Positions 1 through 6,816 of a stretch of DNA of 8,136 nucleotides are shown here, piece after piece; the stretch's first letter is position 1; each line of letters opens with the position of its first letter. The stretch lies in contig DQGF01000289.1 of assembly GCA_003525045.1 (NCBI GenBank), forward strand, positions 1-8,136. Reading direction: 5' to 3'. This DNA is from Pseudomonas sp. Its GTDB lineage: Bacteria; Pseudomonadota; Gammaproteobacteria; Pseudomonadales; Pseudomonadaceae. The notes beneath the pieces are model-generated. The model saw only the letters and a list, made by a program, of their open reading frames with translations, ran no database searches and was not told the DNA's origin. The translations under genes were made by a program, and so were the position numbers.

Positions 1-2
1 TC

Positions 3-671
3 TTCGAGGACAAGGCGCTGATCGTGATCAACAAGCCTTGCGGCATCGCGGTTCACGGTGGCAGCGGCTTGACTTACGGGGTGATCGAAGCCTTTCGTCA
101 GTTGCGTCCCGATTGCAAGGAGCTCGAACTGGTTCACCGTCTCGACCGGGATACCTCCGGCCTGTTGATGATCGCCAAGAAGCGCAGCATGTTGCGCCAT
201 TTGCACGCTGCCTTGCGCGGCGATGGTGTCGACAAGCGCTACATGGCGCTGGTTCGCGGTAACTGGGCGGCCTCGATCAAGCAAGTCCGAGCGTCGCTCG
301 GCAAGAGCAATCTGCGCTCCGGCGAGCGCATGGTCGAGGTCGACGAGGAGGAGGGCAAGGAGTCTGTGACCGTGTTCAAGGTCCTGCGTCGCTTCGGCGA
401 CTTTGCCACCCTGATCGAAGCCAAGCCGATCACCGGCCGGACTCACCAGATCCGCGTCCACACCTTGCACGCCGGACATTGCATTGCCGGCGATACCAAG
501 TACGGCGATGAAGATTTCAGCAAAGAGATTCGTGACCTGGGGGGCAAACGCCTGTTCCTGCACGCGTACATGCTGACCGTGCCGCTGCCCGACGGCGGTG
601 AGCTGAAATTGCAGGCCCCGGTCGACGAGATGTGGGCCAAGACCGTGGAGCGATTGAGTGCGCCCATCTGA
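3..671 (+). CDS. rluC: 23S rRNA pseudouridine synthase RluC, 5'-truncated
   Basis: This gene is cut by the left window edge. The frame is open from base 3 ([14 protein letters not shown]) and ends at TGA 669-671. It matches the catalytic part of the RluA/RluC pseudouridine synthase family. The [11 protein letters not shown] loop comes first, then [11 protein letters not shown], whose second Asp is the family's catalytic aspartate, then GRTHQIRVH and a closing strand [11 protein letters not shown]. RluC of E. coli makes pseudouridine at 23S rRNA positions 955, 2504 and 2580. About 100 N-terminal residues, including the S4-like RNA-binding domain, are expected upstream of the window. The GTG at 24 is an internal Val codon, not a start. 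The RluC assignment over RluA/RluD rests on the VHGGSG motif and on the neighbouring fab cluster, where rluC sits in both E. coli and Pseudomonas. The last 14 nt overlap the next gene, suggesting translational coupling. Confidence 0.93.
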   Translation, partial: FEDKALIVINKPCGIAVHGGSGLTYGVIEAFRQLRPDCKELELVHRLDRDTSGLLMIAKKRSMLRHLHAALRGDGVDKRYMALVRGNWAASIKQVRASLGKSNLRSGERMVEVDEEEGKESVTVFKVLRRFGDFATLIEAKPITGRTHQIRVHTLHAGHCIAGDTKYGDEDFSKEIRDLGGKRLFLHAYMLTVPLPDGGELKLQAPVDEMWAKTVERLSAPI

Positions 672-1317
672 TTACAAGCTGTTGATTTTCGATTGGGATG
701 GCACGCTCGCTGACTCCATTGGTCGGATTGTCGAGGCGATGCATGTGGCGTCCGAGCGATCCGGGTTTCAGTTGCGCGATGATTTTGCCGTCAAGGGCAT
801 CATCGGCCTGGGCTTGCCGGAAGCGATCCGTACGTTGTATCCAGACATCGGTGACGACGAATTGGTCGTCTTCCGTCAGCACTATGCCGATCACTACATC
901 GCCTCCGAAGCCGTGCCTTCGCCATTGTTCGAGGGTGTGGTCGAGTCGATGGCAGCGTTTCGCGCCGACGGCTATCACTTGGCCGTTGCCACCGGCAAGG
1001 CGCGCCGTGGGCTGGATCGGGTGCTGAAGTCTCATGGCTGGGAAGATTATTTCGACATCACCCGAGCTGCCGATGAAACGGCCAGCAAGCCCCATCCTCT
1101 GATGCTGGAGCAGATTGTCGCGCATTGCGGTGTTCGTCCGGAGCAGGCGCTGATGGTCGGCGACTCGTCATTTGACCTGCAGATGGCGCGCAACGCCGGC
1201 ATGGACTCGGTGGCCGTCAGCTATGGCGCTCAATCGATCGAGGCGCTGAAGCTGTTCGAGCCGCGCCTGGCGATTGACCGTTTTTCAGAATTGCATGCCT
1301 GGCTGAGCCAGGCTTAA
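658..1317 (+). CDS. HAD-IA family hydrolase (phosphoglycolate phosphatase-like)
   Basis: This 219-residue protein has all four HAD motifs. Motif I is DWDGTL with nucleophile D12 and acid/base D14. Motif II is the AVATGK segment with T112. Motif III is K144 in SKPHP. Motif IV is VGDSSFD with D169 and D173. Residues 20-90, between motif I and motif II, form a helical cap, which places it in subfamily IA with Gph-like phosphatases. The start is GTG 658, preceded by GGAG at 647-650, and it overlaps the end of rluC by 14 nt, so it is probably translationally coupled. The family is cytoplasmic and Mg-dependent and removes phosphate from small metabolites such as phosphoglycolate or sugar phosphates. 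The real substrate cannot be read from the sequence. It lies in the same place as a HAD hydrolase beside rluC in pseudomonads. The peptidase gene follows after 24 nt, probably in the same transcript. Confidence 0.9.
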   Translation: MRPSDYKLLIFDWDGTLADSIGRIVEAMHVASERSGFQLRDDFAVKGIIGLGLPEAIRTLYPDIGDDELVVFRQHYADHYIASEAVPSPLFEGVVESMAAFRADGYHLAVATGKARRGLDRVLKSHGWEDYFDITRAADETASKPHPLMLEQIVAHCGVRPEQALMVGDSSFDLQMARNAGMDSVAVSYGAQSIEALKLFEPRLAIDRFSELHAWLSQA

Positions 1318-1341
1318 ACCGTTTTTGCTGGGGTACATGGC

Positions 1342-2331
1342 ATGACCGACGAATGGAAAGCGCCCGCCAAGGCGAGCGCGGAGAGCGGTGAAGAGAAAAG
1401 CTGGAAGCTGCTGGAAAAGACCCTGCTGGCCAGCGTGCAGGAGCAGCGCCGGTCCCGTCGCTGGGGGATCTTCTTCAAGCTGCTGACCTTTGTGTACCTG
1501 ATTGGCGCGCTGATCCTGTTCACGCCGCTGATGGACATGGAAAAAGCCGCGACCCGCAGTGGCAACTACACCGCGCTGATCGATGTGACCGGCATGATTG
1601 CCGACAAGGAGCCGGCCAGCGCGGACAACATCGTCGGCAGCCTGCGTGCCGCCTTTGAGGATGAAAAGGTCAAGGGTGTCATCCTGCGAATCAACAGTCC
1701 GGGCGGCAGTCCGGTGCAGTCGGGCTACGTCTATGACGAGATCCGCCGGTTGCGCGATCTGCATCCGGATACCAAGGTTTACGCGGTGATTTCCGATCTG
1801 GGCGCTTCCGGCGCTTACTACATCGCCAGCGCGGCGGATCAGATCTATGCCGATAAGGCGAGTCTGGTGGGCTCCATTGGGGTAACGGCGGCCGGCTATG
1901 GCTTTGTCGGTACCATGGAAAAGCTGGGCGTCGAGCGTCGTACCTACACCTCGGGCGAGCACAAGTCGTTCCTCGATCCGTTCCAGCCGCAAAAGCCTGA
2001 AGAAACGCAGTTCTGGCAGGGTGTGCTGGATACCACTCATCAGCAGTTCATCAACAGCGTCAAGAAGGGGCGTGGCGATCGGCTCAAGGACAAGGAGCAT
2101 CCGGAGTTGTTCTCCGGCCTGGTCTGGTCTGGCGAGCAGGCGCTGCCTCTGGGGCTGATCGATGGCCTGGGTAATGCCAGTTCCGTGGCGCGTGATGTGA
2201 TTGGCGAGAAAGAGCTGGTGGACTTTACCGTCCAGGAATCGCCGTTCGATCGCTTCTCGAAAAAGCTTGGTGCCAGCGTGGCTGAGCATCTGGCGATGTG
2301 GATGGGCTTTCAGGGGCCTTCGCTGCGCTGA
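1342..2331 (+). CDS. sppA: Membrane-anchored S49 peptidase, short SppA type
   Basis: A 329-residue protein of the signal peptide peptidase A family (MEROPS S49). A charged cytoplasmic N-terminus (residues 1-40, ending QRRSRR) precedes one hydrophobic segment at about 41-63, so the catalytic domain should lie in the periplasm with the N-terminus inside. The peptidase domain covers about 75-290. RINSPGGSP (116-124) is a family signature. S156 in DLGASGAYY is the predicted nucleophile and K208 in SGEHKSFLDPF the predicted general base. Their spacing of 52 equals that of the Ser147/Lys199 dyad of Bacillus SppA. The length fits the single-domain 36-kDa form, not the doubled protein of about 618 residues in E. 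coli. ATG 1342 has a GGGG at 1330-1333. The likely role is degrading cleaved signal peptides or membrane-protein fragments. Catalysis is inferred from the motifs, and the gene symbol is by family. Confidence 0.9.
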   Translation: MTDEWKAPAKASAESGEEKSWKLLEKTLLASVQEQRRSRRWGIFFKLLTFVYLIGALILFTPLMDMEKAATRSGNYTALIDVTGMIADKEPASADNIVGSLRAAFEDEKVKGVILRINSPGGSPVQSGYVYDEIRRLRDLHPDTKVYAVISDLGASGAYYIASAADQIYADKASLVGSIGVTAAGYGFVGTMEKLGVERRTYTSGEHKSFLDPFQPQKPEETQFWQGVLDTTHQQFINSVKKGRGDRLKDKEHPELFSGLVWSGEQALPLGLIDGLGNASSVARDVIGEKELVDFTVQESPFDRFSKKLGASVAEHLAMWMGFQGPSLR

Positions 2332-2347
2332 TTCTTCCGGCTGCATG

Positions 2348-2375
2348 AAAAACCGACCATCATGGTCGGTTTTTT
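2348..2375. terminator. Bidirectional intrinsic terminator
   Basis: A perfect 12-bp stem (2348-2359 with 2363-2374) has a 3-nt loop, TCA. It carries six T on the plus strand (2370-2375) and five A at its left foot that read as T on the minus strand. It lies between two convergent genes, 16 nt after the peptidase stop and 3 nt from the yceF stop, so it should end transcription from both sides. Confidence 0.93.
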
Positions 2376-2378
2376 CAT

Positions 2379-2957
2379 TCAGGGGATTTGCACGCATTCG
2401 GCCAGCAGCATGTCCACCAGCCGAATCAACGGCAGGCCGATCAGGCTGGTGGCGTCAGGGCCTTCGGTGCTTTGAAACAGGCTCACCCCTAAACCTTCGG
2501 CTTTGAAGCTGCCAGCGCAGTCGTAGGGCTGTTCGGCGTGCAGATAGCGCTCGATGCGTGATGGGTCGAGTGTGCGCATGTGTACGGTGAAGGGCACGCA
2601 GTCGACCTGGCAGGCGCCGGTCTGGCTGTTGAGCAACGCCAGGCCGGTCAGGAAGGTCACGCTGATGCCACTTGCAGCCAGCAGCTGCTCGCGGGCTTTT
2701 TCGAAGGTGTGCGGTTTGCCGATAATCCGCTCGCCGAGTACTGCAACCTGGTCGGAACCGATGATCAGATGAGCGGGGTGGCTGCCGGCCAATGCACGTG
2801 CTTTTTCCTCGGCGAGGCGTTTGACCAGCTCGATGGCGGACTCCCCCGGGCGATGGCTTTCGTCGATATCCGGTGAGCTGCAGGTGAACGGCAGCTGCAA
2901 GCGGGCCAGCAATTCCCGGCGATAGACCGAGCTTGAAGCGAGTAATAAAGGCAGCAT
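2379..2957 (-). CDS. yceF: Maf-family nucleotide pyrophosphatase YceF (7-methyl-GTP type)
   Basis: A 192-residue Maf/HAM1-fold protein. The N-terminal LLLASSSVYRRELL (3-16) holds the SSxxR substrate loop. IIGSDQVAVL (65-74) holds D69, the expected catalytic acid, followed by IIGKPHTFEKAREQL (78-92). Maf proteins hydrolyse NTPs to NMP and pyrophosphate. The YceF branch acts on 7-methyl-GTP and is thought to keep modified nucleotides out of RNA. The branch is chosen from the position divergent to yceD-rpmF, as in E. coli, not from a diagnostic residue. The frame runs open further upstream, to about 3317, but the family similarity begins at MLPLLLASSS. Of two adjacent ATGs, 2957 is preferred because GGAG then lies 6 nt upstream. 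With ATG 2963 the GGAG would touch the start. It converges on the peptidase gene and is divergent from yceD. A minus-strand -10-like TAGAAT (2988-2983) lacks a clear -35. Confidence 0.92.
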   Translation of the reverse strand: MLPLLLASSSVYRRELLARLQLPFTCSSPDIDESHRPGESAIELVKRLAEEKARALAGSHPAHLIIGSDQVAVLGERIIGKPHTFEKAREQLLAASGISVTFLTGLALLNSQTGACQVDCVPFTVHMRTLDPSRIERYLHAEQPYDCAGSFKAEGLGVSLFQSTEGPDATSLIGLPLIRLVDMLLAECVQIP

Positions 2958-3025
2958 GCGCATCTCCAGAAGACAGGCGCGAATTCTAGCGAGGCTACCA
3001 AGTGACGGACAGGGCTGAATTTCCT

Positions 3026-3053
3026 TTGACATGCCCGGGGGCATCCCTATAAT
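3026..3053 (+). promoter_or_regulatory. Consensus sigma70 promoter of the yceD-rpmF-plsX-fab operon
   Basis: TTGACA (3026-3031) and TATAAT (3048-3053) are both perfect hexamers with a 16-nt spacer. Transcription would start near 3059-3061, only 2-4 nt before the yceD ATG at 3063. The spacer contains a perfect inverted repeat (3031-3044). This should be a strong housekeeping promoter, fitting a ribosomal protein and lipid synthesis operon. Confidence 0.9.
3031..3044. repeat. Inverted repeat between -35 and -10
   Basis: ATGCCC (3031-3036), two bases, then GGGCAT (3039-3044). This perfect 6-bp dyad fills most of the promoter spacer and shares the last base of the -35. It could be a repressor or activator operator, or a chance GC-rich palindrome. 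The repeat is directly visible. Its function is unknown. Confidence 0.5.
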
Positions 3054-3062
3054 GCTGCGCCT

Positions 3063-3590
3063 ATGTTGAATGACCCGATTCCACCTCACGTTGACCCGCG
3101 CAAATTGGCTGACCGTGGCACCACCCTTCAAGGTGAACTGCTGCTGGCCGATTTGGAGAGACTCTGCGACCCGCTTTCCGATACTGTCGGTACGGTGCAG
3201 GCTAAATTCGTTTTTGAACGAGATGAACGTAAGTCTGTGGTAATCCACAGCTTTATCGACACCGAAGTCAAAATGGTTTGCCAGCGTTGTCTTGAGCTGG
3301 TCACCCTGCCGATCCACAGCGAATGCAGTTATGCTGTGGTGAAGGAGGGTGCGAATACCCAGTCGTTGCCGAAAGGTTATGACGTGCTGGAACTGGGCGA
3401 AGATCCATTGGATCTGCAGTCACTGATCGAGGAGGAGCTTCTGCTCGCCTTGCCCATTGTGCCTGCTCATCATCCGGAAGAATGCCAGCAGCCGGCGGGT
3501 CTCGATGAGCCCGAACCGAGCGAGGACGAGGTAACGCGGTCCAACCCGTTCAGTGTATTGGCGCAGTTAAAGCGTGACCCAAACGTTTAG
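3063..3590 (+). CDS. yceD: YceD/DUF177 family protein
   Basis: A 175-residue acidic protein of the DUF177 (YceD) family. The family marks are a CQRC pair (C73, C76) in the centre and, toward the C-terminus, LLALPIVPAHHPEEC (C141). Three cysteines and nearby histidines suggest a metal site, but this is not proven. The family sits almost universally just before rpmF. A plant homologue has been linked to 23S rRNA processing, so a role in large-subunit rRNA maturation is a reasonable inference. The start ATG 3063 lies 2-4 nt from the predicted transcription start and has no room for a ribosome binding site, so the mRNA is probably leaderless. The start is supported by N-terminal similarity to Pseudomonas homologues (MLNDPIPPHVDPRKLADRG), from memory. 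The stop is 13 nt before rpmF. The tail from about residue 145 is low-complexity and rich in Glu and Pro. Confidence 0.92.
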   Translation: MLNDPIPPHVDPRKLADRGTTLQGELLLADLERLCDPLSDTVGTVQAKFVFERDERKSVVIHSFIDTEVKMVCQRCLELVTLPIHSECSYAVVKEGANTQSLPKGYDVLELGEDPLDLQSLIEEELLLALPIVPAHHPEECQQPAGLDEPEPSEDEVTRSNPFSVLAQLKRDPNV

Positions 3591-3603
3591 GAGTTAATCA
3601 ATT

Positions 3604-3786
3604 ATGGCTGTTCAGCAGAACAAAAAATCCCGCTCTGCCCGTGACATGCGTCGTTCGCACGACGCCCTGACGGCAAGCACTCTGTCTGTAGAAAAAACCA
3701 CCGGTGAAATTCACCTGCGTCACCACGTATCGCCAGAAGGCGTATACCGTGGCCGTAAAGTGATCGACAAGGGCGCTGACGAGTAA
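3604..3786 (+). CDS. rpmF: 50S ribosomal protein L32
   Basis: A 60-residue basic protein with the L32 pattern: [22 protein letters not shown] at the N-terminus and [17 protein letters not shown] toward the C-terminus. It has no cysteines, so it is the zinc-free form also found in E. coli. It is a structural protein of the large ribosomal subunit, near the peptidyl-transferase region. GGAG at 3590-3593, overlapping the yceD stop, lies 10 nt before the ATG. The gene is the usual partner of yceD and plsX. It has a full normal length and nothing unusual. The plsX start follows its stop after 4 nt. Confidence 0.98.
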   Translation: MAVQQNKKSRSARDMRRSHDALTASTLSVEKTTGEIHLRHHVSPEGVYRGRKVIDKGADE

Positions 3787-3790
3787 TCAC

Positions 3791-4801
3791 TTGTCTGCTC
3801 AAGTCATCGCGATTGACGCAATGGGCGGGGACTTCGGTCCCCGCAGCATTGTTCAGGCCAGTCTTGCTTGTCTGAATGCCACGCCCTCGTTGCACCTGAC
3901 CCTCGTCGGTCAACCCTCACTCCTTGAAGAACTGATCGCCAGCCAATCGGCTGTGGATCGCGCGCGCCTGTCGATTGCGCCGGCGTCCGAAGTCATCACC
4001 ATGGACGAGAAGCCTGCCCAGGCCTTGCGTGGCAAGCCTGATTCGTCGATGCGCGTGGCGCTGGAGTTGTTGCGCGATGGCAAGGCCCAGGCCTGTGTCA
4101 GTGCCGGCAACACTGGCGCGCTGATGGCGTTGTCGCGTTTTGTCCTCAAAACCTTGCCGGGCATCGATCGGCCGGCCATGGTGGCGGCGATTCCGACGCA
4201 GAAGGGTTACTGCCAGTTACTGGACCTGGGCGCCAATGTCGATTGCAGCGCCGAGCATCTGTTGCAGTTTGCGGTCATGGGCTCGGTGGCGGCAGAAACC
4301 CTGGGTATCGTTCGTCCTCGGGTTGCATTGCTCAACATCGGTACCGAAGACATCAAGGGCAATCAGCAGGTCAAGCTGGCGGCCACCTTGTTGCAGAGCG
4401 CCCGTGGCATCAATTACATCGGTTTTGTCGAGGGTGACGGTTTGTACCGCGGAGAGGCCGACGTGGTGGTGTGTGACGGCTTTGTCGGCAATATCCTGCT
4501 CAAGTCCAGTGAAGGCCTGGCAACCATGATTGCCGGGCGCATCGAGGCCTTGTTCAAGAAAAACTTCGCGTCGAAAGTGGTTGGAGCTCTGGCGCTGCCA
4601 CTGATGAAGCGTTTGCAGGCCGATCTGGCACCCGCGCGGCATAACGGCGCAAGCTTCCTCGGTTTGCAGGGGATTGTGGTGAAAAGCCACGGTTCGGCGG
4701 GTGTTCAGGGATTGCAGAGTGCTATTTCCCGTGCGTTGATCGAAATTCAGGAAAACCTGCCGGAACGGATTCACGGTCGTCTGGAGGATTTGTTGCTTTA
4801 G
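3791..4801 (+). CDS. plsX: Phosphate acyltransferase PlsX
   Basis: A 336-residue protein that converts acyl-ACP and phosphate to acyl-phosphate, the acyl donor for PlsY in phospholipid synthesis. It is a soluble, membrane-associated enzyme. The family motifs run in order: [10 protein letters not shown] (8-17), [11 protein letters not shown] (104-114), LDLGANVDC (144-152), [12 protein letters not shown] (180-191) and [10 protein letters not shown] (212-221) leading into [11 protein letters not shown] (225-235). The start is TTG 3791. No ATG exists before the conserved IDAM motif, and starting later would remove family residues. Only a weak GAG (3781-3783) precedes it, and the start lies 4 nt after the rpmF stop, so translation is probably coupled to rpmF. 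A weak start would keep PlsX low next to a highly expressed ribosomal gene. The length is usual for the family. Confidence 0.96.
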   Translation: MSAQVIAIDAMGGDFGPRSIVQASLACLNATPSLHLTLVGQPSLLEELIASQSAVDRARLSIAPASEVITMDEKPAQALRGKPDSSMRVALELLRDGKAQACVSAGNTGALMALSRFVLKTLPGIDRPAMVAAIPTQKGYCQLLDLGANVDCSAEHLLQFAVMGSVAAETLGIVRPRVALLNIGTEDIKGNQQVKLAATLLQSARGINYIGFVEGDGLYRGEADVVVCDGFVGNILLKSSEGLATMIAGRIEALFKKNFASKVVGALALPLMKRLQADLAPARHNGASFLGLQGIVVKSHGSAGVQGLQSAISRALIEIQENLPERIHGRLEDLLL

Positions 4802-4841
4802 GCGTTTTCGTCGGACAATGCTTAAATGTGACCGCTCAGTT

Positions 4842-4888
4842 CAATTGGCCATCCAATTGTCAGTTTTCTTGCGTCCCCGGGTGGGACG
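4842..4888 (+). promoter_or_regulatory. Two tandem hairpins in the plsX-fabD gap
   Basis: The 125-nt gap after plsX holds two perfect stems. The first is CAATTGG (4842-4848) with CCAATTG (4853-4859), loop CCAT, followed by a short TTTTCTT. The second is CGTCCC (4872-4877) with GGGACG (4883-4888) and a 5-nt loop. The first may be a weak terminator or attenuator that lowers read-through into fabD, or an mRNA-processing site. I see no good promoter in the gap. The frame is also open from GTG 4828 into fabD, but that extension is not FabD-like. Confidence 0.5.
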
Positions 4889-4926
4889 TCACTTCTTCGG
4901 CGACAAGATCATTAGGGGCTTGTTAC

Positions 4927-5865
4927 ATGTCTGCATCCCTCGCATTCGTCTTTCCGGGACAGGGTTCGCAGTCCCTCGGCATGCTGGCCGAGTTGGGCGC
5001 GCAACATCCGGTGGTCCTCGACACATTCAAAGAAGCTTCCGATGCTTTGGGTTACGACCTGTGGGCACTGACCCAGCAAGGGCCGGAAGAACAACTCAAT
5101 CAAACAGATAAAACCCAGCCGGCCATTCTGACCGCCTCGATCGCCTTGTGGCGTCTGTGGCTGGCCGAAGGCGGCGCGCGTCCGGCTTACGTCGCCGGTC
5201 ACAGCCTGGGCGAGTACAGCGCCCTGGTAGCGGCGGGCAGCCTGAGTCTGGGCGACGCCGTCAAGCTGGTTGAGCGACGCGGTCAGTTGATGCAGGAAGC
5301 CGTTCCGGCCGGGCAGGGCGGCATGGCCGCGATTCTCGGCCTGGAAGATGCCGACGTGCTGGCCGCCTGTGCCGAAGCGGCGCAAGGCGAGGTGGTCAGT
5401 GCGGTCAACTTCAACTCCCCGGGCCAGGTGGTCATCGCCGGTGCCAAGGCGGCGGTCGAGCGCGCCATCGAAGGCTGCAAGGCGCGTGGTGCCAAGCGCG
5501 CCATGCCGTTGCCGGTCAGCGTGCCATCGCACTGCGAGCTGATGCGTCCGGCGGCCGAACGTTTCGCCGAGTCGATCGCTGCGATCGACTGGCAGGAACC
5601 ACAGATTCCTGTGGTACAAAACGTCAGCGCCAACGTGCCGGCGGATCTGGAAACCCTCAAGCGCGATCTGCTTGAGCAGCTCTACAAGCCTGTACGCTGG
5701 GTCGAGTCGGTCCAGGCGCTGGCCGCCAAGGGCGCGACCCAACTGGTCGAATGCGGTCCTGGCAAAGTGCTGGCCGGCCTGAACAAGCGCTGCGCCGAAG
5801 GCGTGTCGACATCCAACCTCAATACCCCAGACGCTTTCGCTGCCGCCCGTGCAGCGCAGGCCTGA
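4927..5865 (+). CDS. fabD: Malonyl-CoA:ACP transacylase FabD
   Basis: A 312-residue cytoplasmic enzyme that moves malonyl from CoA to the ACP phosphopantetheine, supplying the elongation unit. Active-site features are Q12 in FPGQGSQ, nucleophile S93 in GHSLGEY, R118 in VERRGQLMQ (binds the malonyl carboxylate) and H202 in VPSHCELM. The C-terminal VECGPGKVLAGL is also typical. The start ATG 4927 has AGGGG at 4914-4918, 8 nt upstream, and gives the expected FabD N-terminus (LAFVFPGQG). The longer open frame from GTG 4828 is rejected. In E. coli fabH lies just before fabD, but here it is absent, as in Pseudomonas, where other ketosynthases start chains. The stop is 16 nt before fabG. Confidence 0.97.
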   Translation: MSASLAFVFPGQGSQSLGMLAELGAQHPVVLDTFKEASDALGYDLWALTQQGPEEQLNQTDKTQPAILTASIALWRLWLAEGGARPAYVAGHSLGEYSALVAAGSLSLGDAVKLVERRGQLMQEAVPAGQGGMAAILGLEDADVLAACAEAAQGEVVSAVNFNSPGQVVIAGAKAAVERAIEGCKARGAKRAMPLPVSVPSHCELMRPAAERFAESIAAIDWQEPQIPVVQNVSANVPADLETLKRDLLEQLYKPVRWVESVQALAAKGATQLVECGPGKVLAGLNKRCAEGVSTSNLNTPDAFAAARAAQA

Positions 5866-5881
5866 ATCAGGAGAAGCTTGC

Positions 5882-6625
5882 ATGAGTCTGCAAGGTAAAG
5901 TTGCACTGGTCACCGGCGCGAGCCGCGGTATCGGCCAGGCTATCGCCCTGGAACTGGGTCGTCAGGGTGCCATCGTTGTGGGCACCGCGACCTCCGCTGC
6001 GGGTGCCGAGCGCATCGCCGCTACCCTGAAGGAAAACGGCATTCAAGGCACTGGCCTGGAACTCAATGTCACCAGCGATGAATCCGTCGCAGCGGTGCTG
6101 GCGAGCATCCAGGAACAGTTCGGTGCGCCGGCGATCCTGGTCAACAATGCCGGTATCACCCGCGATAATCTGATGATGCGGATGAAAGATGACGAATGGC
6201 ATGACGTCGTCGACACCAATCTGAACAGTCTGTTCCGCCTGTCCAAGGGCGTTTTGCGCGGCATGACCAAAGCCCGTTGGGGACGAATTATCAGTATTGG
6301 TTCGGTTGTGGGTGCCATGGGCAACGCAGGCCAAGTAAACTACGCTGCCGCCAAGGCCGGTCTGGAAGGTTTCAGCCGTGCACTGGCGCGTGAAGTCGGT
6401 TCGCGTTCGATTACGGTAAACTCGGTGGCTCCAGGGTTCATCGACACCGATATGACCCGCGAACTGCCCGAGGCACAGCGTGAAGCCTTGCAGACGCAGA
6501 TTCCGCTGGGCCGTCTGGGGCAAGCTCAAGAGATCGCGTCTGTGGTCGCTTTTCTTGCGTCCGACGGTGCGGCTTACGTTACTGGGGCTACAATCCCGGT
6601 GAACGGCGGGATGTACATGAGTTAA
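5882..6625 (+). CDS. fabG: 3-oxoacyl-ACP reductase FabG
   Basis: A 247-residue short-chain dehydrogenase that reduces 3-oxoacyl-ACP to 3-hydroxyacyl-ACP with NADPH in each elongation cycle. The cofactor loop is TGASRGIG (11-18), with R15 fitting NADPH preference. NNAG is at 88-91. The catalytic set is N113, S141, Y154 and K158 (YxxxK). The C-terminus VTGATIPVNGGMYM is typical of FabG tetramers. ATG 5882 has a strong AGGAGA at 5869-5874, 7 nt upstream. The frame is open back to GTG 5849, but that would overlap fabD and add non-family residues. The length and all catalytic residues are normal. It lies between fabD and acpP, as in most proteobacteria. Confidence 0.98.
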   Translation: MSLQGKVALVTGASRGIGQAIALELGRQGAIVVGTATSAAGAERIAATLKENGIQGTGLELNVTSDESVAAVLASIQEQFGAPAILVNNAGITRDNLMMRMKDDEWHDVVDTNLNSLFRLSKGVLRGMTKARWGRIISIGSVVGAMGNAGQVNYAAAKAGLEGFSRALAREVGSRSITVNSVAPGFIDTDMTRELPEAQREALQTQIPLGRLGQAQEIASVVAFLASDGAAYVTGATIPVNGGMYMS

Positions 6626-6730
6626 ATGTGACGGATCGTTTCAAAAAAATGTCATACGAGCTGTCTAAAATCCGTTATAAAGCTGCAATCTATTGATAGG
6701 CAGAGGGCCACCGGGTTTGAGGAGTGAAGC

Positions 6731-6750
6731 TTTCAGTTGAAAAACTGAAA
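6731..6750 (+). promoter_or_regulatory. 8-bp hairpin with GAAA tetraloop upstream of acpP
   Basis: TTTCAGTT (6731-6738) pairs perfectly with AACTGAAA (6743-6750) around a GAAA loop, a stable GNRA tetraloop. In read-through mRNA from fabG it would fold upstream of acpP. It also overlaps the candidate -35 of the acpP promoter, so it may instead be a dyad in DNA. No T-run follows, so it is not a terminator. Confidence 0.5.
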
Positions 6751-6764
6751 AGTCTTTCTATACA
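6737..6764 (+). promoter_or_regulatory. Candidate acpP promoter
   Basis: TTGAAA (6737-6742, 5 of 6 consensus) and TATACA (6759-6764, 4 of 6) are 16 nt apart and would start an mRNA near 6771 with a leader of about 46 nt. acpP usually has its own strong promoter, which supports the call. Two -10-like words further up (TAAAAT 6666-6671 and TATAAA 6676-6681) lack a matching -35. Confidence 0.5.
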
Positions 6765-6816
6765 CTTACCCACTGGCCAGCTGCCTGAATTTGTCCATTA
6801 GGAGTGAAAACAAGGT

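Noticed and set aside
1285..2397. Minus-strand open frame of 370 codons opposite the S49 peptidase
   Set aside because: It is a shadow of a gene with clear catalytic motifs, runs through the terminator and has no family features.
2958..3317. N-terminal extension of yceF to 3317
   Set aside because: It would cross the yceD promoter and overlap yceD itself. Maf similarity begins at the ATG at 2957.
4828..4926. N-terminal extension of fabD from GTG 4828
   Set aside because: The extra 33 residues are not FabD-like and cross two hairpins. ATG 4927 has a good ribosome binding site and the standard N-terminus.
5849..5881. fabG start at GTG 5849
   Set aside because: It overlaps the fabD end, whereas ATG 5882 has AGGAGA 7 nt upstream and the usual FabG N-terminus.
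4912..5913. Minus-strand open frame of 333 codons opposite fabD
   Set aside because: It mirrors a complete FabD with all active-site residues. Its composition is Arg/His/Gln-rich nonsense typical of an antisense shadow.
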